The notes below the pieces were generated by a model, which was given only the letters and a program-made list of their open reading frames with translations, searched no databases and was not told the origin of the DNA. A stretch of DNA of 64,000 bases from Bordetella ansorpii (GTDB taxonomy: Bacteria; Pseudomonadota; Gammaproteobacteria; Burkholderiales; Burkholderiaceae_B), in NCBI RefSeq assembly GCF_900078705.1, contig NZ_FKIF01000007.1, forward strand, positions 62,001 to 126,000, written 5' to 3'. Shown here in pieces: positions 44,905 to 53,622 of this stretch; position 1 is the stretch's first letter, and every line of letters starts with the position of its first letter. The translations under genes and the position numbers were made by a program.

Positions 44905-45912
44905 ATGTCGCTCATACGCAAGCCATTCCTGTTGTGGGCCGCCCTGGCCAGCCTGCTGCTGGCAGGCCCCGGACAGGCCGCCGAGACCGTCCGCGTCCGC
45001 CTGGACTGGACGCCCTGGGGCGTGCATGCGCCGTTTCATCTGGCCGCCCGGAAAGGCTGGTTCAAAGAGGCGGGGCTCGACGTCCAGCTCGAAGACGGCA
45101 ATGGTTCCGTGACCACCGTGCAGATCGTCGGCAACGGCGACTCCTTCGACGTCGGTCATGCCGCGCTGGCCTCCATGATGGTCGCGCGCGACAAGGGGTT
45201 GCCCGTCAAGGCGCTGGCGGTGTTCGCGCGCCAGGGCGACATCGGCGTGCTGGTGCCGGCGGACTCGGGCATCGATGGTCCCGCGGGCCTGAAGGGCAAG
45301 AAGGTGGCCTACACCGCCGGTTCGCTCGAAGCGCCATTCATCGATGCCTTCCTGGCTCATGGCAAGCTGCGCCGCGACGATCTGGAACTGATCAACGTGG
45401 ATGCCGCCGGCAAGGCCAGCACGTACGCGGTGGGGCGCGCCGACGCGGCCTTCTCGACCATTCCGTTTTTCCTGCCGGTGGTGTCCCAGAGCCGCGCCTC
45501 GCGCGCCGTGCGCTTCGCGGATTACGGCCTGCACATGCCGGGCTTCGGGCTGTTCGCCAGCGAAAGCAAACTGGCGCAGCGGGGCGAGGTGCTGGGGCGC
45601 TTCGCCGGCGTGGTCGCTGCCGCGTGGGAATACATCTATGCCGGCCACCAGGACGAGGCGGTCGCCGCGATCCTGGCGGCGCGTCCGCAGGCCCGGCTGA
45701 ACGCCGACGTTCTGCGTGGCCAGATCGACGCGTTGCGCGACTACTTCGGACCGCTGGACGGCGCGCGGATCGGGCCGCCGGTGGCGCAGGACTGGATCCA
45801 GGCCGTCCAGACCCTGTCCTCGGTCGGCCTGGTGTCCGCGCAACGCCCCGCGGCCGATTACTACGCCGAGGGCCGCATGGTTCTGCATGCTCCCTACGGG
45901 AGCGCCAAATGA
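44905..45912 (+). CDS. ABC transporter substrate-binding protein, NMT1/THI5-like
   Basis: 335 residues. Signal peptide (cleavage QAAE) and the NMT1/SsuA-like fold: VRVRLDWTPWGVHAPFHLAA, EAGLDVQLEDGNGS, GLKGKKVAYTAGSLEAPFID, GRADAAFSTIPFF. The family includes receptors for pyrimidine/thiamine precursors, taurine and aromatic acids; a heteroaromatic ligand fits the LDWTP start. GGGAGG precedes the ATG. With the ATPase and permease that follow, a complete importer inside the picA operon. Confidence 0.85.
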   Translation: MSLIRKPFLLWAALASLLLAGPGQAAETVRVRLDWTPWGVHAPFHLAARKGWFKEAGLDVQLEDGNGSVTTVQIVGNGDSFDVGHAALASMMVARDKGLPVKALAVFARQGDIGVLVPADSGIDGPAGLKGKKVAYTAGSLEAPFIDAFLAHGKLRRDDLELINVDAAGKASTYAVGRADAAFSTIPFFLPVVSQSRASRAVRFADYGLHMPGFGLFASESKLAQRGEVLGRFAGVVAAAWEYIYAGHQDEAVAAILAARPQARLNADVLRGQIDALRDYFGPLDGARIGPPVAQDWIQAVQTLSSVGLVSAQRPAADYYAEGRMVLHAPYGSAK

Positions 45913-46697
45913 GCGACGTCACGATCGCCGCGCGCGGCGTGGGCAAGCGTTACGAAGGCGAGCGCGGGGTGCAGGCGCTGGCCGGCGTCGACGTGCAGGT
46001 GCCGGCGGGACGATTCGTCAGCCTTCTGGGCCCCAGCGGCTGCGGCAAGAGCACGTTCCTGCGCTGCGTGGCCGGACTGGAATCCGTCACCGAAGGCAGC
46101 CTGGCTGTCTATGGCCAGCCGGTCCGCTGCGCGCCGGAAGGCATCGGTTTCGTCTTCCAGCGCGATGCGTTGCTGGAATGGCGCTCCATCCGCGACAACA
46201 TCCTGCTGCCTATCGAATTCGCCGGCAAGAAGCGCCAGGATTACCAAGCCAAAGTGGACGCCCTGCTGGACATGACGGGCCTGTCGGCCTTTGCCGGCAG
46301 CTACCCCCGCGAGTTGTCGGGCGGCATGCGGCAGCGGGCGGCGATCTGCCGCGCGCTGGTGGATGCCCCCCGTCTGCTGCTGATGGACGAACCTTTCGGC
46401 GCGCTCGATGCCATGACGCGCGACCAGATGAACGCCGAGCTGCAGCGCCTCTGGCTGGGCACGCGCAATACCGTGCTGTTCGTCACGCACGGCATTGCCG
46501 AGGCCGTATTCCTGGGCGACGAGGTGATGGTGTTCTCTGCCCGGCCGGGCACGGTGCGGGAGGTGATCACGATCGACCTGCCGCGGCCACGGCCGCTGTC
46601 GATCCGGGAAACGCCCGAGTTCGGCGCGTACGTATCGCGATTGCGCGGGCTCTTCCAGGAAATGGGCCTGTTCCAGGAGCCGGAGGTGGCGCGATGA
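45909..46697 (+). CDS. ABC transporter ATP-binding protein (SsuB/TauB-like)
   Basis: 262 residues. Walker A GPSGCGKST, Q-loop VFQRDALLEW, signature ELSGGMRQRA, Walker B LLLMDEPFGALD and H-loop VTHGIAEA. The FQ-x-x-x-LLEW Q-loop is typical of nitrate/sulfonate/pyrimidine importers. Overlaps the receptor gene by 4 nt (ATGA) and the permease gene likewise. Confidence 0.9.
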   Translation: MSDVTIAARGVGKRYEGERGVQALAGVDVQVPAGRFVSLLGPSGCGKSTFLRCVAGLESVTEGSLAVYGQPVRCAPEGIGFVFQRDALLEWRSIRDNILLPIEFAGKKRQDYQAKVDALLDMTGLSAFAGSYPRELSGGMRQRAAICRALVDAPRLLLMDEPFGALDAMTRDQMNAELQRLWLGTRNTVLFVTHGIAEAVFLGDEVMVFSARPGTVREVITIDLPRPRPLSIRETPEFGAYVSRLRGLFQEMGLFQEPEVAR

Positions 46698-47482
46698 CAG
46701 CCCCGCGTTCCGGCCCGGCGCGCCGCAAGGGGGCCGTCGGCAAGCTCGCCGCCGGCGCCGTGTCCATCGCGGCGATGCTGCTGTTGTGGGAAGCGGCGGG
46801 GCGGTTGCTGCACGTGCGGCCCATCATGCTGCCGCTGCCCTCGGCCGTGCTGGCCGACCTGGCCAAGGATTGGCACTGGTATCTGGACCACGCCCTGTAC
46901 ACCCTTTTCACCACGCTGTGCGGCTTCGTGCTGTCGGTCGTCGGCGGCGTGGCCATCGCGCTGTTGCTGGTCGGATCGAGCGGGTTCGCGCGCTTCGGGT
47001 ATCCGCTGATCGTGGCGCTGAACAGCGTCCCCAAGGTCGCCGTCGCGCCGCTGTTCGTGATCTGGATGGGCACGGGTGCGGAACCCAAGGTAGCCATCGC
47101 GTTCCTGATCGCCGTGTTCGCCATCATCGTCGACGCCGCCCACGGCCTGCGGTCGGTGCCGCAGGACGTCCAGGACCTGGGCCGCGTGCTGCGAGGCTCG
47201 TGGCTGCAATTCTTCCTGAAGGTCCGGCTGCCCGCCGCGTTGCCCTCGCTGGTCGCCGGCATGAAAGTCGCGATTTCGCTGGCGCTGGTCGGCGCGATCG
47301 TCGGCGAATTCGTCTCGTCGCAGCGCGGCCTGGGCTACGTAATCATGAGCGCGCAGGGCACCTTCGACACCGTGCGGGTATTCGCCGCGGTGTTCGTGCT
47401 GGCGGCGCTGGGCCTGTTGCTCTATGGCGCGCTGGCATGGATCGAGCGGCGCGCCATGCCCTGGCGCGCCGCCGAACACTGA
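46694..47482 (+). CDS. ABC transporter permease (SsuC/TauC-like)
   Basis: 262 residues with about six hydrophobic helices and a BPD_transp_1 EAA loop (LRGSWLQFFLKVRLPAALPS). Inner-membrane channel of the NMT1-type importer. A C-terminal basic segment (IERRAMPWRAAEH) ends the protein. Overlaps the ATPase gene by 4 nt; 46 bp before dctQ. Confidence 0.88.
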   Translation: MTAPRSGPARRKGAVGKLAAGAVSIAAMLLLWEAAGRLLHVRPIMLPLPSAVLADLAKDWHWYLDHALYTLFTTLCGFVLSVVGGVAIALLLVGSSGFARFGYPLIVALNSVPKVAVAPLFVIWMGTGAEPKVAIAFLIAVFAIIVDAAHGLRSVPQDVQDLGRVLRGSWLQFFLKVRLPAALPSLVAGMKVAISLALVGAIVGEFVSSQRGLGYVIMSAQGTFDTVRVFAAVFVLAALGLLLYGALAWIERRAMPWRAAEH

Positions 47483-47528
47483 CGGCTCGCGCCCACCGAT
47501 TCCATTGTTTTCAAGATCAGAGACTGCC

Positions 47529-48167
47529 ATGCAATCCTTGCTCCGCCTCTCTCGCATGATCGATGCACTGAACGTCCGGGTAGGGCGGGTCGTGGCCTGG
47601 TTGATCCTGGCCATGGTGCTGATCAGCGCGGCGAACGCCTTCGGGCGAAAGTTCTTCCACGCCAGCTCCAACGCCTGGCTGGAGATCCAGTGGTACATGT
47701 TCGGCGCCTTGTTCCTGCTGGCGTCCGGCTATTGCCTGCTGCGCAACGACCACGTGCGCGTGGACATCATCGCGCAGCGTTTCTCGCCGCGCGCGCAGGT
47801 GCGCCTGGAGATCTTCGGCATCCTGTTCTTCCTGCTGCCCGGCTGCACCATGATCATGTGGCTGGCATGGCCCATGTTTTGGGAGTCCTATAGCAGCGGC
47901 GAGATGTCCTCCAACTCCGGGGGCCTGATCCGCTGGCCCGCCAAGCTGCTGGTGCCCGTCGGTTTCACGTTGCTGATCGCCGCCGCGCTGTCGCACCTGG
48001 TCAAGTGCGTCGGCTTCCTGCGGGGCGCGTGCGGCGATCCGCGCCAGCGCGAAGCCACGGCCGACGAAAAGGCGCTGGCCGAGGAGATCGCGGCCCGCCT
48101 CGGGGAACACGGCGTGCCCGCCGGGCAGACGGCGCCGTCCGGCAAGCAGGCAGCGAAGGCGGACTGA
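47529..48167 (+). CDS. TRAP transporter small membrane subunit DctQ
   Basis: 212 residues with four hydrophobic helices (RVVAWLILAMVLISAANAFG, EIQWYMFGALFLLASGYCLL, LEIFGILFFLLPGCTMIMWL, LLVPVGFTLLIAAALSHLV) and the DctQ signature around NDHVRVDI. The C-terminal ~40 residues are a charged cytoplasmic tail. Two-base gap to dctM. Partner of the receptor at 39211-40296. Confidence 0.9.
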   Translation: MQSLLRLSRMIDALNVRVGRVVAWLILAMVLISAANAFGRKFFHASSNAWLEIQWYMFGALFLLASGYCLLRNDHVRVDIIAQRFSPRAQVRLEIFGILFFLLPGCTMIMWLAWPMFWESYSSGEMSSNSGGLIRWPAKLLVPVGFTLLIAAALSHLVKCVGFLRGACGDPRQREATADEKALAEEIAARLGEHGVPAGQTAPSGKQAAKAD

Positions 48168-48169
48168 CC

Positions 48170-49831
48170 ATGGAATTTTTCGTCGCCAACCTGGCGCCCA
48201 TCATGTTCGCCACCTTGATCGTGCTGCTGCTGTCGGGATTCCCGGTGGCCTTCGCGCTCATGGCCAATGGCATCCTGTTCGGCCTGATCGGCATGGAACT
48301 GGGCCTGCTGTCGCCCGCGCTGTTCCAGGCCCTGCCGCAACGCGTCTTCGGGGTGGTGTCCAACGACACCCTGCTGGCCTTGCCGTTTTTCACGTTCATG
48401 GGGCTGATCCTCGAACGGTCGGGCATGGCCGAGGAATTGCTGGAAACAGTCGGCCAATTGTTCGGGTCGGTGCGCGGCGGCCTGGCCGTGGCGGTGGTGG
48501 CCGTAGGCGCCGTCCTGTCGGCCACCACGGGCGTGGTGTCGGCTTCGATCATCTCGATGGGGTTGATCTCGTTGCCCATCATGCTGCGCTACGGGTATGA
48601 CCGCAGACTGGCGACCGGCGTCATTGCCGCCTCGGGCACGCTGTCGCAGATCATCCCGCCATCGCTGACGCTGATCATCCTGGCCGACCAATTGGGCCGC
48701 TCGGTGGGCGACATCTACCGGGGCGCCATCCTGCCCGGCCTGCTGATGATCGTCATGTACATGGCCTATGTGCTGTTCCTGACATGGGCACGCCCCTGCG
48801 CCGGCCCGGCCATGCCCGCCAGCGCCCGCCAGACGGCCGAACCCAGCGGCGCTTCCGGCACGCGGTCGCTGATCGTGCTGATGCTGCTGTCCAGCCTGTC
48901 CGCCTACTTTCTGGCGGTGGAGGTGCTGGACCCGGATGCGCCGGTCGACGAGACCGTGGTGGTGTCCATCCTCTGCTGGGGCACGGTCGCCTTCGCGGCT
49001 GCGTCGGTCAACCGCGTGCTGCGCCTGGGCCTGCTGTCCGGAATCGCCGAGCGCGTCACGTTCGCGCTGATCCCGCCGCTGGCGCTGATCTTCCTGGTGC
49101 TGGGCACCATCTTCATCGGCCTGGCCACGCCCACCGAGGGCGGGGCGATGGGCGCTGTCGGCGCCTTGGTCATGGCGATCGCCAAGCGCCGCCTGACGCT
49201 GCCGCTGCTCAAGCAGGCCATGGATTCCAGCACGCGGCTGACCTGCTTCGCGCTGTTCATCCTGATCGGCTCGACCGTGTTCGGCCTGACTTTCCGCGCC
49301 GTCAACGGCGACCTCTGGGTCGAACACCTGCTGGTGTCCGTGCCGGGCGGGGAGACCGGCTTTCTGGCCTTCGTGATGATCTTCGTCTTTATCGCGGCGT
49401 TCTTCCTGGATTTCTTCGAGCTGGCGTTCATCGTCGTGCCCCTGCTGGCGCCAGTGGTCGACAAGCTGGGCATTGACCTGATCTGGTTCGGCGTGCTGCT
49501 GGCCCTGAACATGCAGACCTCGTTCATGCACCCGCCGTTCGGGCTGGCGCTGTTCTATCTGCGTTCGGTGGCCCCACGCGAGGACTACCGCGACCGGGTC
49601 ACGGGCCACGTCATTCCCAAGGTGACGACCGGCCAGATCTATTGGGGCTCCCTCCCGTTCATCGGCATCCAGCTGCTGCTGGTGCTGATCGTTCTTTGCT
49701 TTCCCTCGCTGGTGACGCACTACAAGGATGACGTCGTGAAGATCGACACCAAAGATGTGAGGATCGAAATGCAGGGAGGAGGCTTCGACAGCAATTACGG
49801 CGGGGAAATGGGCAACCCCTTCGGCAATTGA
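48170..49831 (+). CDS. TRAP transporter large permease DctM
   Basis: 553 residues, longer than the usual ~430 because of a mid-protein insertion of about 90 residues with extra helices (roughly residues 205-290, between VLFLTWARPC and GIAERVTFALIPP), a known variant in aromatic/2-oxoacid TRAP systems. Signature segments: SGFPVAFALMANGILFG, LLALPFFTFMGLILERSGMA, GTLSQIIPPSLTLIILADQL, ATPTEGGAMGAVGAL, NMQTSFMHPPFGLALFYL. Sodium- or proton-coupled uptake. Ends the long operon before a hairpin. Confidence 0.9.
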   Translation: MEFFVANLAPIMFATLIVLLLSGFPVAFALMANGILFGLIGMELGLLSPALFQALPQRVFGVVSNDTLLALPFFTFMGLILERSGMAEELLETVGQLFGSVRGGLAVAVVAVGAVLSATTGVVSASIISMGLISLPIMLRYGYDRRLATGVIAASGTLSQIIPPSLTLIILADQLGRSVGDIYRGAILPGLLMIVMYMAYVLFLTWARPCAGPAMPASARQTAEPSGASGTRSLIVLMLLSSLSAYFLAVEVLDPDAPVDETVVVSILCWGTVAFAAASVNRVLRLGLLSGIAERVTFALIPPLALIFLVLGTIFIGLATPTEGGAMGAVGALVMAIAKRRLTLPLLKQAMDSSTRLTCFALFILIGSTVFGLTFRAVNGDLWVEHLLVSVPGGETGFLAFVMIFVFIAAFFLDFFELAFIVVPLLAPVVDKLGIDLIWFGVLLALNMQTSFMHPPFGLALFYLRSVAPREDYRDRVTGHVIPKVTTGQIYWGSLPFIGIQLLLVLIVLCFPSLVTHYKDDVVKIDTKDVRIEMQGGGFDSNYGGEMGNPFGN

Positions 49832-49836
49832 GAACA

Positions 49837-49868
49837 CCGGCCGCCGCCAAGTGGGGAAGGGCGGCCGG
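49837..49868 (+). terminator. Hairpin after the TRAP/picA operon
   Basis: CCGGCCGCC (49837-49845) pairs perfectly with GGCGGCCGG (49860-49868) across a 14-nt loop, six bases after the dctM stop. No T-run. Confidence 0.5.
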
Positions 49869-49924
49869 CCACAGGACATAAGCCGGGCCAGCCGGTTGCC
49901 GATTCTCGGCGCGGCGCGGCGCGG

Positions 49925-49953
49925 CACTGAATATTCAGTGCACTGACCATAAA
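49925..49953 (+). promoter_or_regulatory. picC promoter region with PicR-type operator
   Basis: TCAG-TGCA-CTGA (49935-49946) is a perfect 12-bp palindrome. It overlaps a second perfect palindrome, CACTGAATATTCAGTG (49925-49940), so three alternating half-sites are spaced along 22 bp. CATAAA (49948-49953) is a possible -10, 17 bp after a poor -35. Lies 27 bp upstream of the decarboxylase ATG. Confidence 0.7.
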
Positions 49954-49972
49954 CAGGACAAGAGGTAGAACC

Positions 49973-50926
49973 ATGCGCAAGATCGCTTTCGAGGAGCACT
50001 ACACCGCGCCGGGCTTCCAGGACTATTCCAAAGTCTTCGCCCAGCACATCGACGCGCAATCGCTGGCCGAACTGGGGCGCCGGCTGACCGACTTCGACCA
50101 GTTGCGCCTGCAGGACATGGACGAGAACGGCATCGACTACGTCATCCTGTCCCAGACGGGGCCCGGCGTGCAGGCCGAGCGGGACCCCATGGTGGCGTTG
50201 CGCCGCGCCCGCGAGAACAACGATTTCCTGGCCGAACGCGTGGCGCGCAACAGCCGCCGCTACGGCGGCTTCGCCGTGGTGCCCATGCACGATCCGCGCG
50301 TGGCGGCCGACGAACTGGAACGCACCGTGCGCGACTATGGCTTCAAGGGCGCGCTGATCAACGGCCACACCAACGGCACGTATTACGACGGCCGTGAATA
50401 CGACGCCTTCTGGGAGCGCGTGCAGGCGCTGGACGTGCCGATCTATCTGCACCCGTGCGACGCCTTTGTGATGCCGCACGCGTACACGGGCCATCCCGCC
50501 ATCGAACGGGCCACATGGGGCTGGGGGGTGGAGACCGCCACGCACGCCTTGCGCCTGCTGTTCGGCGGCGTGTTCGACCGTTTTCCGCAGGTCAAGCTGA
50601 TCCTCGGCCACATGGGCGAAGGGTTGCCGTTCCAGCGCTGGCGCTTCGACAGCCGCTTCGCGGTCTACCCCCACGGCGTCACGCTCGACCGCATGCCGTC
50701 GGCCTATCTGGGAACGAACATCCTGATCACCACCTCGGGCGTGTGTTCGCATCCGACGCTGATCGGGGCCATCGCCGAGATGGGCGCCGAGGCGGTGATG
50801 TTCTCCGTCGACTACCCCTACGAGTCCAGCGCGATCGCATCGCGGTTCATCGACACCGCGCCGCTGGACGACGCCACCCGCGCCCTGGTGTGCCACGGCA
50901 ACGCGGAACGCCTCTTCAAGCTCTGA
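49973..50926 (+). CDS. picC: Amidohydrolase-family decarboxylase (PicC-like, 3,6-dihydroxypicolinate decarboxylase)
   Basis: 317 residues, ACMSD/gamma-resorcylate decarboxylase type. Metal ligands: Glu-Glu-His at 7-9 (AFEEHYTAP), YLHPCD His near residue 163, LGHMGEG and the catalytic Asp in FSVDYPYE. The family performs non-oxidative decarboxylation of hydroxylated aromatic acids; PicC of Alcaligenes faecalis belongs to this family and turns 3,6-dihydroxypicolinate into 2,5-dihydroxypyridine. AGAGGT precedes the ATG. Heads the picC-G-E-D-F operon. Confidence 0.85.
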   Translation: MRKIAFEEHYTAPGFQDYSKVFAQHIDAQSLAELGRRLTDFDQLRLQDMDENGIDYVILSQTGPGVQAERDPMVALRRARENNDFLAERVARNSRRYGGFAVVPMHDPRVAADELERTVRDYGFKGALINGHTNGTYYDGREYDAFWERVQALDVPIYLHPCDAFVMPHAYTGHPAIERATWGWGVETATHALRLLFGGVFDRFPQVKLILGHMGEGLPFQRWRFDSRFAVYPHGVTLDRMPSAYLGTNILITTSGVCSHPTLIGAIAEMGAEAVMFSVDYPYESSAIASRFIDTAPLDDATRALVCHGNAERLFKL

Positions 50927-50966
50927 CCCATACCCGACCCGATTGCCCATTCCCGGAGGAGTAACC

Positions 50967-51719
50967 ATGACCAAGACCTACCGCATCGGCCAGATCGTGC
51001 CGAGTTCGAACACCACGATGGAGACCGAGATTCCCGCGATGCTGCGCGCGCGCGAGCTGATCCGTCCCGAGCGCTTCACCTTCCACTCCAGCCGCATGCG
51101 CATGAAGAAAGTGGTGAAGGAGGAACTGGCCGCGATGGACGCCGAGTCGGACCGCTGCGCCGTCGAGCTGTCGGACGCGCGCGTGGACGTGCTGGGCTAC
51201 GCCTGCCTGGTGGCCATCATGGCCATGGGCCACGGCTATCACCGTGTGTCGCAGGAGCGTCTGACGGGCCAGACGGCGGCCAACGGCGCCAGCGCGCCGG
51301 TCATCACCAGCGCGGGCGCGCTGGTCGATGCCCTGAAGATCATGAGGGCGAAGAAGATCGCCGTGGTCGCGCCCTACATGAAGCCGCTGACCGACCTGGT
51401 GGTCAGCTACATCGCCAACGAGGGCTACGAGGTGCTGGACTACCGCGCGCTGGAGATTCCGGACAACCTGGACGTGGGCCGCCACGACGCCGCGCGCCTG
51501 CCCGGGATCGTGCAGGGCCTGAAATACCAGGATGCCGACGTGATCGTGCTGTCGGCCTGCGTGCAGATGCCGTCGCTGCCGGCCATCGCCAAGGTCGAGG
51601 CCATGACGGGCAAGCCCGTGGTGACCGCCGCCGTGGCCACCACCTACGCGATGCTGGGATCGCTGGGCCTGGAGCCGGTGGTGCCGGGCGCGGGCGCGCT
51701 GTTGTCGGGCGCGTATTGA
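50967..51719 (+). CDS. picG: Maleate cis-trans isomerase (PicG/NicE-like)
   Basis: 250 residues, Asp/Glu racemase superfamily. The two catalytic cysteines are Cys80 (GYACLVAI) and Cys198 (LSACVQMPS); the N-terminal VPSSNTTMETE binds substrate. Converts maleate to fumarate, the last step to the TCA cycle. GGAGGAG precedes the ATG at 50967. Equivalent to NicE of nicotinate degraders. Confidence 0.88.
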   Translation: MTKTYRIGQIVPSSNTTMETEIPAMLRARELIRPERFTFHSSRMRMKKVVKEELAAMDAESDRCAVELSDARVDVLGYACLVAIMAMGHGYHRVSQERLTGQTAANGASAPVITSAGALVDALKIMRAKKIAVVAPYMKPLTDLVVSYIANEGYEVLDYRALEIPDNLDVGRHDAARLPGIVQGLKYQDADVIVLSACVQMPSLPAIAKVEAMTGKPVVTAAVATTYAMLGSLGLEPVVPGAGALLSGAY

Positions 51720-51735
51720 ACACCGGGGAGCCGAC

Positions 51736-52569
51736 ATGAGTACCTTCCAATACGGCGCGCACGTGCACGCCAACGGCATCCGCCAGCACTACCTGCGCTA
51801 CGGCGGCGCCAAGGCGGGCCTCGATCCCGTCATCATCGTGCCGGGCATCACCAGCCCGGCCGTCACCTGGGGCTTCGTGGCCGAGCGTTTCGGCGGGCGG
51901 TTCGACACCTACGTGCTCGATGTGCGGGGCCGCGGGCTGTCGCAGGCCGATGCCTCGCTGGACTACGGCCTGGACGCGCAGGCGGCCGACCTGCTGGCCT
52001 TCGCGCAGGCCCTGGGCCTGGCGCGCTACAGCGTCGTGGGCCATTCCATGGGCGCGCGCATCGGCATCCGCGCCGCGCGCACGCGGCCCGCGGCGCTGGC
52101 CCGGCTGGCGATGGTGGACCCGCCGGTGTCCGGTCCCGGCCGCCGTCCCTATCCCGCCAAGCTGCCCTGGTACGTGGGCTCGATGGCGCAGGCGCGCGCC
52201 GGCATGACGGCCGAGGACATGCTGGCCTATTGCCCGACGTGGACCGAAGAACAGCGCCAGTTGCGCGCCCAGTGGCTGCACACCTGCGACGAGCGCGCCA
52301 TCCTGGCCAGCTTCGACGGCTTTCACCTGGACGACATCCACGCCGACCTGCCGTCGATCGAGGCCGGGCGGCTGTTGGTCACGGCCGAGCGCGGCGAGGT
52401 GGTGCGCGACGACGACGTGGCCGAGATCCAGCGGCTGGCGCCGGGCACACGGCACGTACGCGTGGCCGACGCGGGCCACATGATTCCCTGGGACAACGAG
52501 GAGGGCTTCTACGCGGCCTTCGGCGAGTTCCTGGGTGCGGCGCTAGACCTCCCCGAACAGGAGCCATGA
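51736..52569 (+). CDS. picE: N-formylmaleamate deformylase (PicE/NicD-like alpha/beta-hydrolase)
   Basis: 277 residues. Nucleophile Ser104 in VVGHSMGARIG, general fold motif VPGITSPAVTWGF near the oxyanion hole, and catalytic His in DAGHMIPWD. Removes the formyl group of N-formylmaleamate to give maleamate and formate. The neighbours (dioxygenase, amidase, isomerase) fix the assignment. Start 16 bp after the isomerase stop with GGGGAG upstream. Confidence 0.86.
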   Translation: MSTFQYGAHVHANGIRQHYLRYGGAKAGLDPVIIVPGITSPAVTWGFVAERFGGRFDTYVLDVRGRGLSQADASLDYGLDAQAADLLAFAQALGLARYSVVGHSMGARIGIRAARTRPAALARLAMVDPPVSGPGRRPYPAKLPWYVGSMAQARAGMTAEDMLAYCPTWTEEQRQLRAQWLHTCDERAILASFDGFHLDDIHADLPSIEAGRLLVTAERGEVVRDDDVAEIQRLAPGTRHVRVADAGHMIPWDNEEGFYAAFGEFLGAALDLPEQEP

Positions 52570-52570
52570 T

Positions 52571-53620
52571 ATGCCAGTCAGCGACTACGCCATGATCGAA
52601 GCCTGGAAAGAGGTGCTGACCCTGTCCCGCCTGGAAGCAGGGCAGACCGTCACCATCCTGACCGGCGCGACCACCCATCCCCAGACCCTGTCCACCGCGC
52701 TGATCGCGGCGCAGTCGCTGGGCGCCATCGTCAATCGCCTGGACCTGCCGCCCGTCAACGGCGAGAAGGCGTTGAGCCGAGACACGCTTGCCTACCTGGG
52801 CACCACGCCGCTGACCGGCAACCAGGCGGCCATTGCCGCCCTGAAGGCCAGCGACCTGGTGCTGGACCTGATGACCTTGCTGTTCTCGCCCGAGCAGCAT
52901 GACATCCTGGCCAGCGGCACCAAGATCCTGCTGGCGGTCGAACCGCCAGAGATCCTGGCGCGCATGGTGCCCACCGAGGCCGACCGGGCGCGCGTGAAGG
53001 CCGCCGCCGCCCGCATCGAGGCCGCCAGGACCATGCATGTGACGTCGCCCGCGGGCACGGACGTGCGGTTCCGGCTGGGCGAGTTCCCGGCGATCAGCGA
53101 ATACGGCTACGTCGACGAGCCCGGCCGCTGGGACCATTGGCCCAGCGGCTTCGTGCTGACCTGGCCCGACGAAGGCAGCGCCGACGGCGTGATCGTCATC
53201 GATCGCGGCGACATCCTGCTGCCGCAGAAGAGCTACGTGAACGACCCCATCCGGCTTACCGTGCAAGGGGGGTACGCCACGCATATCGAGGGCGGCATCG
53301 ACGCGCAGTTGCTCAGCGAATACATGGCGTCGTTCAATGATCCGGAAGGGTACGCGATCTCGCACATCGGCTGGGGACTGCAGCCGCGCGCCAGCTGGAC
53401 CACCTTGTCGCTATACGACAAGGAGGCCACTATCGGCATGGACGCGCGAGCCTTCGAGGGCAATTTTCTTTTCTCGCTGGGACCCAACAACGAAGCGGGC
53501 GGCCATCGCACCACGGCCTGCCACATCGATATTCCGCTGCGCCGCTGTACCGTGCGGCTGGACGGCGACACCATGGTGCGGGACGGCAAAGTGCTGTACC
53601 CGCCACAATCAGGAGCCTAG
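52571..53620 (+). CDS. picD: 2,5-dihydroxypyridine 5,6-dioxygenase (PicD/NicX-like)
   Basis: 349 residues. Extradiol-like ring cleavage of 2,5-dihydroxypyridine to N-formylmaleamate using Fe(II). His265 (AISHIGWG), His318 and Asp320 (ACHIDIP) are present, the same numbering I recall for the iron ligands of Pseudomonas putida NicX. Family is leucyl-aminopeptidase-like (M29 fold), unrelated to classical extradiol enzymes. GGAG spans the end of picE; one-base gap between genes. Confidence 0.92.
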   Translation: MPVSDYAMIEAWKEVLTLSRLEAGQTVTILTGATTHPQTLSTALIAAQSLGAIVNRLDLPPVNGEKALSRDTLAYLGTTPLTGNQAAIAALKASDLVLDLMTLLFSPEQHDILASGTKILLAVEPPEILARMVPTEADRARVKAAAARIEAARTMHVTSPAGTDVRFRLGEFPAISEYGYVDEPGRWDHWPSGFVLTWPDEGSADGVIVIDRGDILLPQKSYVNDPIRLTVQGGYATHIEGGIDAQLLSEYMASFNDPEGYAISHIGWGLQPRASWTTLSLYDKEATIGMDARAFEGNFLFSLGPNNEAGGHRTTACHIDIPLRRCTVRLDGDTMVRDGKVLYPPQSGA

Positions 53621-53622
53621 GC

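Noticed and set aside
44905-47482. Taurine/sulfonate importer
   Set aside because: SsuABC-like by family, but no sulfonate monooxygenase or taurine dioxygenase is linked, and the genes sit inside the picA operon.
47888-50974. A 1028-codon minus-strand open frame
   Set aside because: Low-complexity His/Arg/Gln-rich translation opposite dctM and picC; typical GC-rich antisense shadow.
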